Virus record (IMG/VR): IMGVR_UViG_3300044635_002264 | Span: 1 to 20,028 of that record | Strand: one strand, 5' to 3' | DNA length: 20,028 bases | Source: a virus | In this document: positions 1 through 6,939 of the stretch, piece after piece | Layout: every line of letters starts with the position of its first letter | Numbering within the stretch: the stretch's first letter is position 1 | Notes under the pieces: generated by a model | Database searches by the model: none | The model's input: only the letters and a program-made list of their open reading frames with translations | Told to the model about the DNA's origin: nothing | Position numbers and translations under genes: made by a program

Positions 1-1
1 T

Positions 2-568
2 CTGTATGCAGGATCAGGAGCTCATTTTGATGTAGAAAACAAAGTGGGTCAGCGTGATGATTTTGAGCATGTCGTAAAAGCCATCATCGACACACGTCAC
101 AAATATCAGTGGGTGTTCATTGGAGCATATCCGCTAGGACTCAAATCATACATTCAGAACAAAGACATCGAGTTTCATCAATGGCAAAAGCTGTATGAGT
201 ATCCCAAGAAGATTGCAGACTTGGAAGTGCAGATGTCGGTAGCACCTCTTCAAGACAACAGCTTCAACCGTGCAAAATCAGATCTCAAGTACATTGAAGC
301 ATGCTGCTATGGTATACCAGTTGCATGTCAAGACATGGAGACCTACAAGAATGCTGAGATAAAATTCCGCACCGGTGAAGAGATGATTGCATGCATCGAG
401 GAAGAACTTGGTCGTGCTGGTAGGTACAAGAACCAAGCCATTCAACGTCGCAAAGTGGCAGAAAATCGCTTCATGGAACACGACAAGAATCTTGACTGCT
501 ACATGGAACTTTACACCCTTCCATACAGAGATCCCAAGCGTGTAAATCTTGCGCGATACAATCCTTGA
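2..568 (+). CDS. Glycosyltransferase, GT-B fold (GT4-like), C-terminal part
   Basis: The frame is open to the left window edge, so this is the 3' part of a gene that starts upstream; a GTG at 44 is internal. The visible 188 residues begin with a Gly-rich YAGSGAHFD segment followed by DDF, as in the second Rossmann domain of GT4-type transferases. The segment DLKYIEACCYGIPVACQD matches the E-x(n)-G-P nucleotide-sugar donor-binding motif of that superfamily. The expected reaction is transfer of a sugar from an activated donor; the acceptor (DNA base, virion protein or host surface glycan) cannot be read from sequence. A second, unrelated GT-A-type transferase lies at 8542-9228. The gene ends 30 bases before the polymerase, and the -35-like TTGATG of the polymerase promoter overlaps its stop codon. 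The fold call is fairly sure; specificity is unknown. Confidence 0.75.
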   Translation: MYAGSGAHFDVENKVGQRDDFEHVVKAIIDTRHKYQWVFIGAYPLGLKSYIQNKDIEFHQWQKLYEYPKKIADLEVQMSVAPLQDNSFNRAKSDLKYIEACCYGIPVACQDMETYKNAEIKFRTGEEMIACIEEELGRAGRYKNQAIQRRKVAENRFMEHDKNLDCYMELYTLPYRDPKRVNLARYNP

Positions 569-585
569 TGCCACATGATGCACAG

Positions 586-591
586 TATACC
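586..591 (+). promoter_or_regulatory. Possible -10 box of polymerase promoter
   Basis: TATACC lies 7 bases upstream of the ATG at 599. A TTGATG at 565-570 is the best -35, but the 15-base spacing is short. An AAGG at 594-597 sits too close to the ATG to be a good ribosome binding site. Weak on its own; supported by the same layout at other genes. Confidence 0.35.
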
Positions 592-598
592 ATAAGGC

Positions 599-2095
599 AT
601 GCTAGGTTATCGTAATGCGTGCTACAATCCACGCGAACAAACTGTAGAGGTTTATACTTGGTCAGAAGAAGGTGCTCGTATAAGTTATACGACTCGATTT
701 GCACCATACTTCTTTGTGGAAGATCCCAAGGGAGATGAGACCAGTATATTCGATACTCGTCTACGCAAGCGAGCATTCAACACAGGATTTGACAAGACCA
801 AATATCTCAAAGAAACTGGTCTCAAGCGATTGTATGAAAACTTTGGTGTGGTGCAGCATTGTCTGATGGATTTGTACTGGCAACACAACGAAGATGAAAG
901 CTTCTCCAAGTTTCCGCTCAAGATATACTACATTGATATTGAAGCTGTTGCAGAAACGTTTCCAAATCCTGCAACAGCAGAGCATCCCATCAATGTGATC
1001 ACCATTTTTGATAGCATGAGTGATTGTTTCTATAGCTGGGGATTGAAGCCGCACAAACCCAAAGACGCAGCAGTAAAGTATGTGTATTGCAAATCAGAAG
1101 TAGACTTGCTGACCAACTTCATTGAGTTTTTCAAGAACGATCCATGTGACATCTTGAGTGGTTGGAACTCAGCCAACTTTGACATTCCATACATCATCAA
1201 TCGCATCAAGAACATCTTGGGTGATGCAGCTGTCAATGAGTTGTCGCCGATGAAGAGAGTATATTTCAGAACGTTCATGGGTGCATTTGGTAAAGAGCAA
1301 GTAAATTATCACATTGATGGTATATCATGTGTTGATTATCTTGACATTTACAAACGCTTTTCATTCACCAACCGAGAAAGTTACAAGTTGGATTTCATTG
1401 GTGAGCTAGAACTAGATGAGCGCAAGGTTGACTATGGTGACAGAGATCTGTTGACGTTGATGAAAGAAGACTGGGATGTGTTTGTTGATTACAACATTCA
1501 AGACGTTCGGTTGCTGGTCAAGCTAGAAAAGAAATTGCAATACATCAATCTGTTGAGAATGTTGGCGTATGTTGGTCTCACAACGTTCGAAGGTGCCATG
1601 GGAACGCTGAGTGTGATCACAGGTGGTGCAGCAATTCAAGCTCGCAAACGGGGTCAACGTGTGTCAACATTTGTGCGTGATGAAGATGATGGAAGCAAAA
1701 ACCCTGGAGCATATGTAGCAGAACCACTTCCGGGGTTTCAAGAGAGCATTGTGAGCTTTGATGCTAACTCACTATATCCAAACGTGATGATCAGTCTCAA
1801 CATGTCACCAGAAACCAAGGTGGGTAAGATCATTGAATCTGATGATGAGTCAATAACAGTGAGACATGTGAATGGTCAAATCTTCAAACTTACCAAGGAG
1901 AAGTTTGCTAAGTTTGTCAAGAAAGAAGAGATTGCCATATCGCGTGCCAAGGTGTTGTTTAGTCAGAAAACCAAAGGCATCATACCTGCGATGGTTGATC
2001 ATTACTATCAAAAACGAAAAGATGTGCAGGTAGAAATGGAACAATATGAGCGTGAGCTCGAAGCAGTTGAAAATCAGTTAAAACAAATACAATGA
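599..2095 (+). CDS. 43A: Family B DNA polymerase, N-terminal part (gp43A: exonuclease plus motif A)
   Basis: This 498-residue product is the front half of a T4 gp43-type replicative polymerase. The 3'-5' exonuclease motifs are all present: Exo I YIDIEA (D113, E115), Exo II GWNSANFD (N193, D195) and Exo III YNIQD (Y298, D302). Polymerase motif A follows as SFDANSLYP (D388), which carries one of the two catalytic aspartates. The protein ends in a charged coiled-coil-like stretch (residues about 470-498), which corresponds to the fingers helix before motif B. It stops at TGA 2093-2095, so motifs B and C are on the next gene. Frame 2100 continues the same helix one frame over. T4-like Aeromonas phages are known with gp43 split into A and B subunits near this position, so a two-subunit polymerase is plausible. 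A +1 frameshift at the UGA or a sequencing error are the alternatives. Confidence 0.9.
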   Translation: MLGYRNACYNPREQTVEVYTWSEEGARISYTTRFAPYFFVEDPKGDETSIFDTRLRKRAFNTGFDKTKYLKETGLKRLYENFGVVQHCLMDLYWQHNEDESFSKFPLKIYYIDIEAVAETFPNPATAEHPINVITIFDSMSDCFYSWGLKPHKPKDAAVKYVYCKSEVDLLTNFIEFFKNDPCDILSGWNSANFDIPYIINRIKNILGDAAVNELSPMKRVYFRTFMGAFGKEQVNYHIDGISCVDYLDIYKRFSFTNRESYKLDFIGELELDERKVDYGDRDLLTLMKEDWDVFVDYNIQDVRLLVKLEKKLQYINLLRMLAYVGLTTFEGAMGTLSVITGGAAIQARKRGQRVSTFVRDEDDGSKNPGAYVAEPLPGFQESIVSFDANSLYPNVMISLNMSPETKVGKIIESDDESITVRHVNGQIFKLTKEKFAKFVKKEEIAISRAKVLFSQKTKGIIPAMVDHYYQKRKDVQVEMEQYERELEAVENQLKQIQ

Positions 2096-2099
2096 ACAT

Positions 2100-3463
2100 A
2101 TGACAGCAAAACAATTACAACAGCGCAAGCTAGAGCTTGAGACCAAGATCAAGCAGCTAGACGCTAAACAGTTGAGTCTCAAGATTTTAATAAATTCGAC
2201 ATACGGATTACGTTGAGTCCCATCAAGTTAGCGATAATTGATGAAAATCTCTTTAATTGCTGGAAACCTAAAGCCGCAAGCCATGGCAATCAGCAGCGAA
2301 GCTTCGACAGAAGAACGTTCAACGACTATCACGCAAGTGAGTAGACACAAGTGTGTCGAAACGGGAGACACCTCTAGTAGGTGATGATATAGTCTCATCT
2401 GCATGGAAACATGCAGCAGCTCGCAAGAGCGCAAACGACAGTAACGAGTTGTTTGGAAGATAATGATTTTGGCAACAAGCAAGCACCAATTGGTGATGAT
2501 GATATTGCATCGTCCATCACTTTAACTGGTCAGGCAGTAGTGAAGCAGGCTCGTGAGATAGCCAAGAAATACATTAGCGAGCAATCGGGCATAACAGATG
2601 AGCGTGTGCTCAATACTGTGAATGTTGCAGGTGATACAGATTCGTGTTATGTTTCTTTGAAGTTGATACCGTTCAAGTTTGCAGAAAATGGTAAACTAAC
2701 CAAAGATGCATATCAACATGCTGATCAGTTGAATCAGCGACTCAACAAGGAGATCATTACGTATGCTGCAGCAGCTTTCAATTCAAAAGATTGTAGGTTT
2801 GTGTTCAAGCGTGAAGCATTGGCAGATACCGGGTTGTTTCTAGAAAAGAAGCGCTATGTGATTCACTTGCTCGATAACAAGGGTTTTGCATGTGACAAAT
2901 GGAAGTATACTGGTGTTGACGTGGTACGTACCACCATGCCCAAAGCCGTCAAACCATATGTCAAGCAGGTGATCGAGACCATGTTGACCACAAGATCAAC
3001 TGCCGCAACCAATCAAGTGCTCAATCAAGCATATGATGTGTTCAATGCGCTACCCATCGAAGACATATCACGAACATCTGGCATCAAGGGGTATGAAAAA
3101 TATGCCAACATGTGCAACGACTTCAAGATTGCCAAGGGTGTACCCAATCATGTCAAAGCAGCGTACTACCACAATCTGTTGATTGATAAGTTGGGGTTGG
3201 ATCGCAAATATGAAAAGATAGCTAGTGGTGAGAAGATCAAATACTTCTACGTGCAACAACCCAACAAGTATGGAATTGATTGTATTGGGTTCAAATACAA
3301 ATTTCCTGCTGAGATGGCAGCACTGTTTGTGCCAGACAGGGAGAAGCTGTTTGAGAAGATTGTGTATGCAGCCATCGAGCGATTCTATCTAGCTGTCAGC
3401 TGGACTCCCAGAAAGCCATCACAACAAGTACAATATGAACTGCTTGATTTGTTCGGTGAATAG
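2100..3463 (+). CDS. 43B: Family B DNA polymerase, C-terminal part (gp43B: motifs B and C), interrupted by a group I intron
   Basis: Predicted exons are 2100-2208 and 2466-3463, giving 368 residues when spliced. Exon 1 starts four bases after the 43A stop, encodes a coiled-coil-like run and ends in motif B (LKILINSTYG). Without splicing it stops at TGA 2214-2216. Exon 2 resumes with FGNKQAPIGDDDIA, then motif C (VAGDTDSCYV, catalytic Asp), KKRYVI of the thumb boundary, and a C-terminal LLDLFGE resembling the gp45 clamp-binding tail of T4-type polymerases. Joining U2208 to A2466 creates a UAU (Tyr) codon, giving NSTYG-Y-FGNK, the expected motif-B continuation. 43A plus 43B total about 866 residues, close to T4 gp43 (898). 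An ATG at 2411 lies inside the intron P9 helix and is not a credible start for the C-terminal part. The frame upstream of 2100 is open back to 2082, so fusion to 43A by a +1 shift is possible. Confidence 0.85.
2209..2465 (+). ncRNA. Group I self-splicing intron (IA-like), no ORF, in DNA polymerase motif B
   Basis: Helices found by hand: P1, exon GGAU 2205-2208 with GUCC 2217-2220 and the expected U-G wobble at the 5' splice site; P2, CATCAA 2221-2226 with TTGATG 2238-2243; P3, TCTCTT 2248-2253 with GGGAGA 2363-2368; P4, GCTG 2259-2262 with CAGC 2291-2294; P7, GACTAT 2324-2329 with ATAGTC 2389-2394; P7.1, CAC-GCAA-GTG 2330-2339; P7.2, GACAC 2344-2348 with GTGTC 2353-2357; P8, CACCT 2369-2373 with AGGTG 2379-2383; P9, CTGCATG-GAAA-CATGCAG 2399-2416; P9.1, GCTC-GCAA-GAGC 2419-2430. 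The GTTCAACGACTA and GATATAGTC blocks are the classic R and S core sequences. The pair P7.1/P7.2 points to subgroup IA, as in T4 td. The final base is G2465, as expected. It is too short for a homing endonuclease gene. Confidence 0.9.
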
Positions 3464-3471
3464 CATAATAT
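3444..3471 (+). promoter_or_regulatory. Sigma70-like promoter, leaderless layout
   Basis: TTGATT (3444-3449), 16 bases, TAATAT (3466-3471), then 6 bases to the ATG at 3478. It overlaps the end of the polymerase gene. The predicted transcript start coincides with the start codon. Confidence 0.55.
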
Positions 3472-3477
3472 AATGAT

Positions 3478-3840
3478 ATGTCCAAGAAGATTACTTTCAT
3501 CGATCAAATCGGCAGAACCATCCTAGCAGAGGAAGTCGCAACAACCGACACTCAACTAGTGGTGAAAAACCCCGCGATGATCAACGTCAACCAATTGCAG
3601 AATGGTCAGTTGCAAGTTCAATTGTATCCTCTATTCTTTGCAGAATTTTTAGCTGAAGCTTCCAGAGTTGCAGGTACAACTTGGAAGTTTAATCTTGCAC
3701 AGATTGCTACCACTGATGATGCAGTGGTAGATCAGCGACTTGTTGATCAGTATGATCGAGTATTTGGAGCAAAAGCTCCTGCAGCTTCAGCACCAGCTGA
3801 AACCCCCGTCATCAAGTTGTTTGACGACGAAGGTAAGTAG
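3478..3840 (+). CDS. Small conserved-looking phage protein, possible Sm-like fold
   Basis: The 120-residue product starts with a beta-rich domain (about residues 4-60) with a pattern like IDQIGRTILAEEV, LVVKNPAMINV and GQLQVQLYPLFF. I read this as a possible Sm/Lsm-type barrel like small proteins found near polymerase and recA genes in marine T4-like phages; I cannot prove the fold. A flexible Ala/Pro linker (about 98-108) leads to a C-terminal VIKLFDDEGK. That tail resembles the LLDLFGE end of the polymerase, so both might touch the sliding clamp; this is inference. It has its own leaderless-type promoter and is followed by a strong terminator at 3869. Function otherwise unknown. Confidence 0.7.
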   Translation: MSKKITFIDQIGRTILAEEVATTDTQLVVKNPAMINVNQLQNGQLQVQLYPLFFAEFLAEASRVAGTTWKFNLAQIATTDDAVVDQRLVDQYDRVFGAKAPAASAPAETPVIKLFDDEGK

Positions 3841-3868
3841 TCCGTAGTAGTGTTATAGAAGAAGCATT

Positions 3869-3904
3869 AGACCTTGTGATCTTTATGGTCACAAGGTCTT
3901 TTGT
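3869..3904 (+). terminator. Rho-independent terminator
   Basis: An 11-bp perfect stem (AGACCTTGTGA 3869-3879 with TCACAAGGTCT 3889-3899), a 9-base loop and a T-rich tail. It lies 28 bases after the Sm-like gene and just before the uvsX promoter, so it insulates the polymerase unit from uvsX. Confidence 0.9.
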
Positions 3905-3905
3905 G

Positions 3906-3933
3906 TTGAATATACTTATGCATAGTATAACAT
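3906..3933 (+). promoter_or_regulatory. Sigma70-like promoter of uvsX, leaderless layout
   Basis: TTGAAT (3906-3911), 16 bases, TAACAT (3928-3933), then 6 bases to the ATG at 3940. It starts directly after the terminator tail. No Shine-Dalgarno sequence lies between -10 and ATG. Confidence 0.6.
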
Positions 3934-3939
3934 GATCAC

Positions 3940-5049
3940 ATGGATAAAGACGTTTTAAAAGCACTAGAGACTCTCGATGATGGAAATCCGTTTGCGACAT
4001 TCTTGAACCAATCAACACTATCAGTTGTTGACAGTTGGATTGATACTGGTAGTTACATGTTGAATGCCATCATTAGTGGTAAAATTCGTAACGGTGGCAT
4101 CCCAGATGGTCGTGTAAGCATGCTTTATGGGGAGTCGATGACTTTTAAGACTTCCATTGTTTTGCGCATTCTTGCTAATGCACAGAAAAATGGTCGCATA
4201 CCAGTTATTTTTGATACTGAAAATGCAGTTGATCCTGAATCTGCTGCTCGAGCAGGACTCGACAACAGCAAGGTAAAATACATACCAACATTCAACATCG
4301 AACAATGTCGCAACAATATTCACAAGTTCTTGACCAACGTCAAAGAGCAAGGTCTAGAAGGTAAGTTCATCATTGCTGTAGATTCGCTGGGTAATCTAAT
4401 GAGTCAGATGGAACAGACTCGTATTGAAAAAGACTCCACTAGCATGGACATGGGAACTAGAGCTCGAGCAATCAAATCATTGCTTGTAACTGCAACCCAA
4501 TTAGCGGCAATTACCAAAACACCCATCATCTTCACCAATCACTTGTACGATAACCCTGGTGAGTTGCACCCAACGTTGGTAAAGAATATGCCTGGAGGAA
4601 AAGCCTGTATCTACTTACCAAGCATCAGTTTACAGCTAATGCGCAAACCCATCAGAGAAGATGATAAATCCATCAAAGGCAATGACTCAACAACTGCAAC
4701 GCTGCAGCGTAATTATGTTGGTGTGTTGATTAGAGCTCTGACTGCAAAGAACCGTTTCATCAAACAATACCTTGAAGGTGAAATCTTTGTATCGTTTGAC
4801 AAAGGTGTCGACAAATATCATGGTCTTCTTGATCTGGCAGTTGGGCTTGGTGTCATCGAACAATCTGGAGCAACTTACGCTTTTCAAGGACAAAAGCTTG
4901 GGTATGCCAAGAGCTTTCAGAATGATGTAGAATTCTGGGAGAACAAGATCATTCCGTTGATCGAAGACAAAATTCGTGTAGAATGGGCGTATAGCTCCGA
5001 GCAAGACACGCCAGAAACAGATGATTCTTCAGTTGAGGATGCCGCTTAA
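3940..5049 (+). CDS. uvsX: UvsX-type RecA recombinase
   Basis: The 369-residue product (T4 UvsX: 391) is a RecA-family ATPase that forms filaments on single-stranded DNA and drives strand exchange for recombination-dependent replication and repair. The Walker A loop is GESMTFKTS (about residues 64-72), the phage-type variant in which FK replaces the SGK of bacterial RecA. Walker B is KFIIAVDSLGN (about 142-152). DMGTRARAIKSLL, PIIFTNHLYDNPGE and MPGGKACIYLPS match the UvsX central region and L2 loop area. The C-terminus is acidic (TPETDDSSVEDAA), as in proteins of this family that contact UvsY or gp32. The start follows a terminator and a clear promoter. Confident. Confidence 0.95.
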   Translation: MDKDVLKALETLDDGNPFATFLNQSTLSVVDSWIDTGSYMLNAIISGKIRNGGIPDGRVSMLYGESMTFKTSIVLRILANAQKNGRIPVIFDTENAVDPESAARAGLDNSKVKYIPTFNIEQCRNNIHKFLTNVKEQGLEGKFIIAVDSLGNLMSQMEQTRIEKDSTSMDMGTRARAIKSLLVTATQLAAITKTPIIFTNHLYDNPGELHPTLVKNMPGGKACIYLPSISLQLMRKPIREDDKSIKGNDSTTATLQRNYVGVLIRALTAKNRFIKQYLEGEIFVSFDKGVDKYHGLLDLAVGLGVIEQSGATYAFQGQKLGYAKSFQNDVEFWENKIIPLIEDKIRVEWAYSSEQDTPETDDSSVEDAA

Positions 5050-5060
5050 TTTCATAACTA
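5033..5060 (+). promoter_or_regulatory. Possible sigma70-like promoter inside the end of uvsX
   Basis: TTGAGG (5033-5038), 16 bases, TAACTA (5055-5060), then 8 bases to the ATG at 5069. A weaker match than its neighbours but with the same layout. Confidence 0.35.
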
Positions 5061-5068
5061 ATGATTAT

Positions 5069-5284
5069 ATGAATTCCATTGGAACCATCACACAACGATT
5101 GCTTGATGAATTTGGCAGCAAACCCATGACCATTCGCACAGAATCCAACGTGCTCATCATCCGAGCTGGTAGCACTGAAACACGATTTGTCAATTGGCAA
5201 GATGTTGCTCTAGAAGAAATCGTACGTTCGGTACATGGCTGTTTGCATGAATCCACTGATTCTCGAGTTTTGTTGCGCGGGTAG
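5069..5284 (+). CDS. Small hypothetical protein (71 aa)
   Basis: I do not recognise a family. The product from ATG 5069 begins MNSIGTITQRLLDEFG and is a compact alpha/beta-looking chain without membrane segments, ending VLLRG. The frame is also open upstream to 5021, inside uvsX, but the ATG at 5069 has a promoter-like sequence in front of it and gives a cleaner N-terminus. It follows uvsX on the same strand and converges on the tail-collar gene, with 32 bases between the stops. No terminator is visible in that gap. Confidence 0.55.
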   Translation: MNSIGTITQRLLDEFGSKPMTIRTESNVLIIRAGSTETRFVNWQDVALEEIVRSVHGCLHESTDSRVLLRG

Positions 5285-5316
5285 CACAACAAAAATATTC
5301 ATCTGTAAGTTATAAT

Positions 5317-5841
5317 TTAGAATTTAATACAAGGTAGCAATGCAACGTTGCGAGGACGCGTTTCATTTCCTCCCCCAGCATTGGTACTAGTAGTAGTTGA
5401 CCCTGTATTAAACCCACCTCCAGTGAACGCTGGAGTAGATCCTGTTGCAGTACCCTGAACAATAGCAACAGTATGCGTGTGATTCTCTATCAAATCTCCT
5501 TGTGCCGATCCAAATACACGCCCCGAATCAATGCCCCTCGTACGATCCCATCCTCTAATGAACTCACCACGTAGATCTGGCAGATTAAATGTTGTTGTAC
5601 CGTTACCAGCTCCATAAATTGTTCCAATCGCTAGCCACAGTGCACTGTAGTTACTACGAGGTACAGCTACACCATTGCATTCTAACCAACCAGCAGGAGC
5701 AGCTGACATTGCGAAAAACATGGTTGCTCCTGCAGGAATACCCACGCTCCAGATAGTACCGCCAGTTCCATCTGCGGCAAGCATGGTACCTGAAACTGCA
5801 TCAGTTGAATTAATAAGATTAGAAGACACTTTTGTTAACAT
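5317..5841 (-). CDS. Tail fibre protein with phage tail collar domain
   Basis: The 174-residue product has a short N-terminal segment (about 1-30) and then a classic tail-collar / microcystin-dependent-protein domain. Its marks are MFFAMSAAPAGWLECNG, SNYSALWLAIGTIYG, FNLPDLRGEFIRGWD and the C-terminal ETRPRNVALLPCIKF. This domain forms distal parts of tail fibres or short-tail-fibre collars in T4-like and other phages. The Gly/Thr/Ser-rich stretch before the C-terminus (about 128-157) is probably the variable receptor-binding loop. It is a short protein, so it is either a fibre tip subunit or a modular adhesin. It is transcribed alone, against its neighbours, from a perfect TATAAATA late promoter 6 bases before its ATG. 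Confidence 0.88.
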   Translation of the reverse strand: MLTKVSSNLINSTDAVSGTMLAADGTGGTIWSVGIPAGATMFFAMSAAPAGWLECNGVAVPRSNYSALWLAIGTIYGAGNGTTTFNLPDLRGEFIRGWDRTRGIDSGRVFGSAQGDLIENHTHTVAIVQGTATGSTPAFTGGGFNTGSTTTSTNAGGGNETRPRNVALLPCIKF

Positions 5842-5862
5842 ATAAATTATTTATATGTTAAC
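5834..5862. repeat. Perfect 29-base palindrome over late promoter and start codon
   Basis: Arms GTTAACATATAAAT and its exact reverse complement flank a single central base (5848). The palindrome covers the late promoter, its start-proximal region and the start codon of the collar gene. Confidence 0.9.
5848..5855 (-). promoter_or_regulatory. T4-like late promoter (perfect TATAAATA)
   Basis: On the minus strand TATAAATA is followed by 6 bases and the ATG at 5841. It matches the T4 gp55-dependent late consensus exactly and lies inside a 29-base palindrome. Confidence 0.85.
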
Positions 5863-5945
5863 TTACCTTGATATGTATTTTTTTGATATTTTTTTACAGC
5901 ACATTACAGGGTAACATCAGCATAGATTTTTACAGATACATCCTT

Positions 5946-5951
5946 TATACT
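5946..5951 (+). promoter_or_regulatory. -10 box before queC-like gene
   Basis: TATACT, 6 bases before the ATG at 5958. No good -35 is visible at 16-18 bases upstream, where the sequence is T-rich. The spacing to the ATG matches the other leaderless-type promoters. Confidence 0.45.
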
Positions 5952-5957
5952 CAGGGT

Positions 5958-6692
5958 ATGAATCAAGTAGTAGTACCCATCAGTGGTGGCATGGACTCAA
6001 CAGTTCTTTTGCACTGGGCATGCACCATGTACACATCAGTTCACGCCATCAGCTTTGATTATGCTCAGCGACATCACCGTGAACTAGCATGTGCTACTGC
6101 TCAGGTTGAATTGTGCAAGATCAAGTACAACATACCCATCACACACAGAACCATCGATGTGAGCTTCATTCGCAGCATTGCACCCACCAGTTCATTGACC
6201 AATGATGACATTGCAACTCCTGATGTGCGTGTAATTCGAGGTGAAGCTCAACCCAAGAGCTACGTACCCAATCGCAACATGATGTTTCTCAGCATCGCAA
6301 CTGCATATGCAGAAGCTCAAGGTGCATCATCTGTATGGCATGGAGCAGCTCAAGCAGATAGCCTGGCAGGGTACTTTGATGGAGATGAAACATTCGTCAC
6401 AGCAATGAATGCTGTGAATGCTCTCAATCGTGAACATCGTATAATGATTGAAGCTCCATTGCTCAACATGAGCAAAGCTGATATTGTTCGCAAGGGAGTA
6501 GAACTTGGAGTAGACTTCACAAAGACATATACGTGTTATGCAGGAGGTGAGTTGGCTGATGCAAATTCAGCAAGTAGTAGCTTGAGGATAGCTGGCTTTT
6601 TAGAAGCAGGTTACGTTGATCCTATTAAATACATACAACAAGATCGATTGGATCAAGTGTATGCACAACGAGGATGCCGACCCATTAAGTGA
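5958..6692 (+). CDS. queC: QueC-like 7-cyano-7-deazaguanine synthase (PP-loop)
   Basis: The 244-residue product fits the QueC family, which makes preQ0 from 7-carboxy-7-deazaguanine with ATP and ammonia, for tRNA queuosine or for deazaguanine DNA modification in phages. The PP-loop is PISGGMDSTVLL (about residues 7-18). The family segments VPNRNMMFLSIA, DGDETFVTAMN and EAPLLNMSKADIV are present. The usual C-terminal zinc site (C-x8-C-x2-C-x2-C) is degraded: C193 is kept, but the other three ligand positions read D201, S204 and S207. Activity may therefore be altered, or the protein may act on another substrate. The frame is open upstream to 5868, but ATG 5958 gives the correct family N-terminus and has a -10 box six bases ahead. 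The tail overlaps the next gene by 32 bases. Confidence 0.82.
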   Translation: MNQVVVPISGGMDSTVLLHWACTMYTSVHAISFDYAQRHHRELACATAQVELCKIKYNIPITHRTIDVSFIRSIAPTSSLTNDDIATPDVRVIRGEAQPKSYVPNRNMMFLSIATAYAEAQGASSVWHGAAQADSLAGYFDGDETFVTAMNAVNALNREHRIMIEAPLLNMSKADIVRKGVELGVDFTKTYTCYAGGELADANSASSSLRIAGFLEAGYVDPIKYIQQDRLDQVYAQRGCRPIK

Positions 6693-6939
6693 GTATTCGA
6701 CAGTATGGATTGATCATGACTGTTTTGCACAAGCAGTTGCACAACAGTTTGCAACAGATGCATTTGTAGGTAAAGATCTGTATAGTTGGATGGATGATGT
6801 GTTGCGTAAAGAAATACTCCGACACTGGGGCATTGGGTATTTCAGTTATGACTCCAGTTTATTTCCTCGCAACAAAATGATGGTAGTTGTGGAAGACGTC
6901 CACAAATTTACAGTAGCACAATTGCGCTACAATTGGTGA
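6661..6939 (+). CDS. Hypothetical protein (92 aa) overlapping queC
   Basis: I do not recognise a family. From ATG 6661 the product is acidic at the N-terminus and carries several aromatic residues (YSWMDD, HWGIGYFSYD). It ends VAQLRYNW. There is no signal peptide or membrane segment. An earlier in-frame ATG at 6616 would lie deeper inside queC and adds a sequence that looks like out-of-frame queC translation, so 6661 is preferred. The gene overlaps queC by 32 bases in another frame and its stop abuts the stop of the convergent gene with no gap. Probably cotranscribed with queC. Confidence 0.55.
   Translation: MHNEDADPLSEYSTVWIDHDCFAQAVAQQFATDAFVGKDLYSWMDDVLRKEILRHWGIGYFSYDSSLFPRNKMMVVVEDVHKFTVAQLRYNW

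Noticed and set aside
2411-2465. ATG 2411 as the start of a separate C-terminal polymerase protein
   Set aside because: It lies in the P9 stem of the intron and adds about 18 residues with no family match before FGNKQAP; the spliced exon explains the frame better.
2217-2465. A homing endonuclease or intein remnant in the polymerase
   Set aside because: No LAGLIDADG, GIY-YIG or HNH motif in any frame; the insert is an RNA element of 257 bases only.
2228-2510. Minus-strand open frames across the intron region
   Set aside because: They read the intron antisense, have no promoter or family signal, and fall on structured RNA.
6624-6631. ATTAAATA as a tenth late promoter
   Set aside because: It lies inside queC and no ATG or GTG follows at 5-6 bases.
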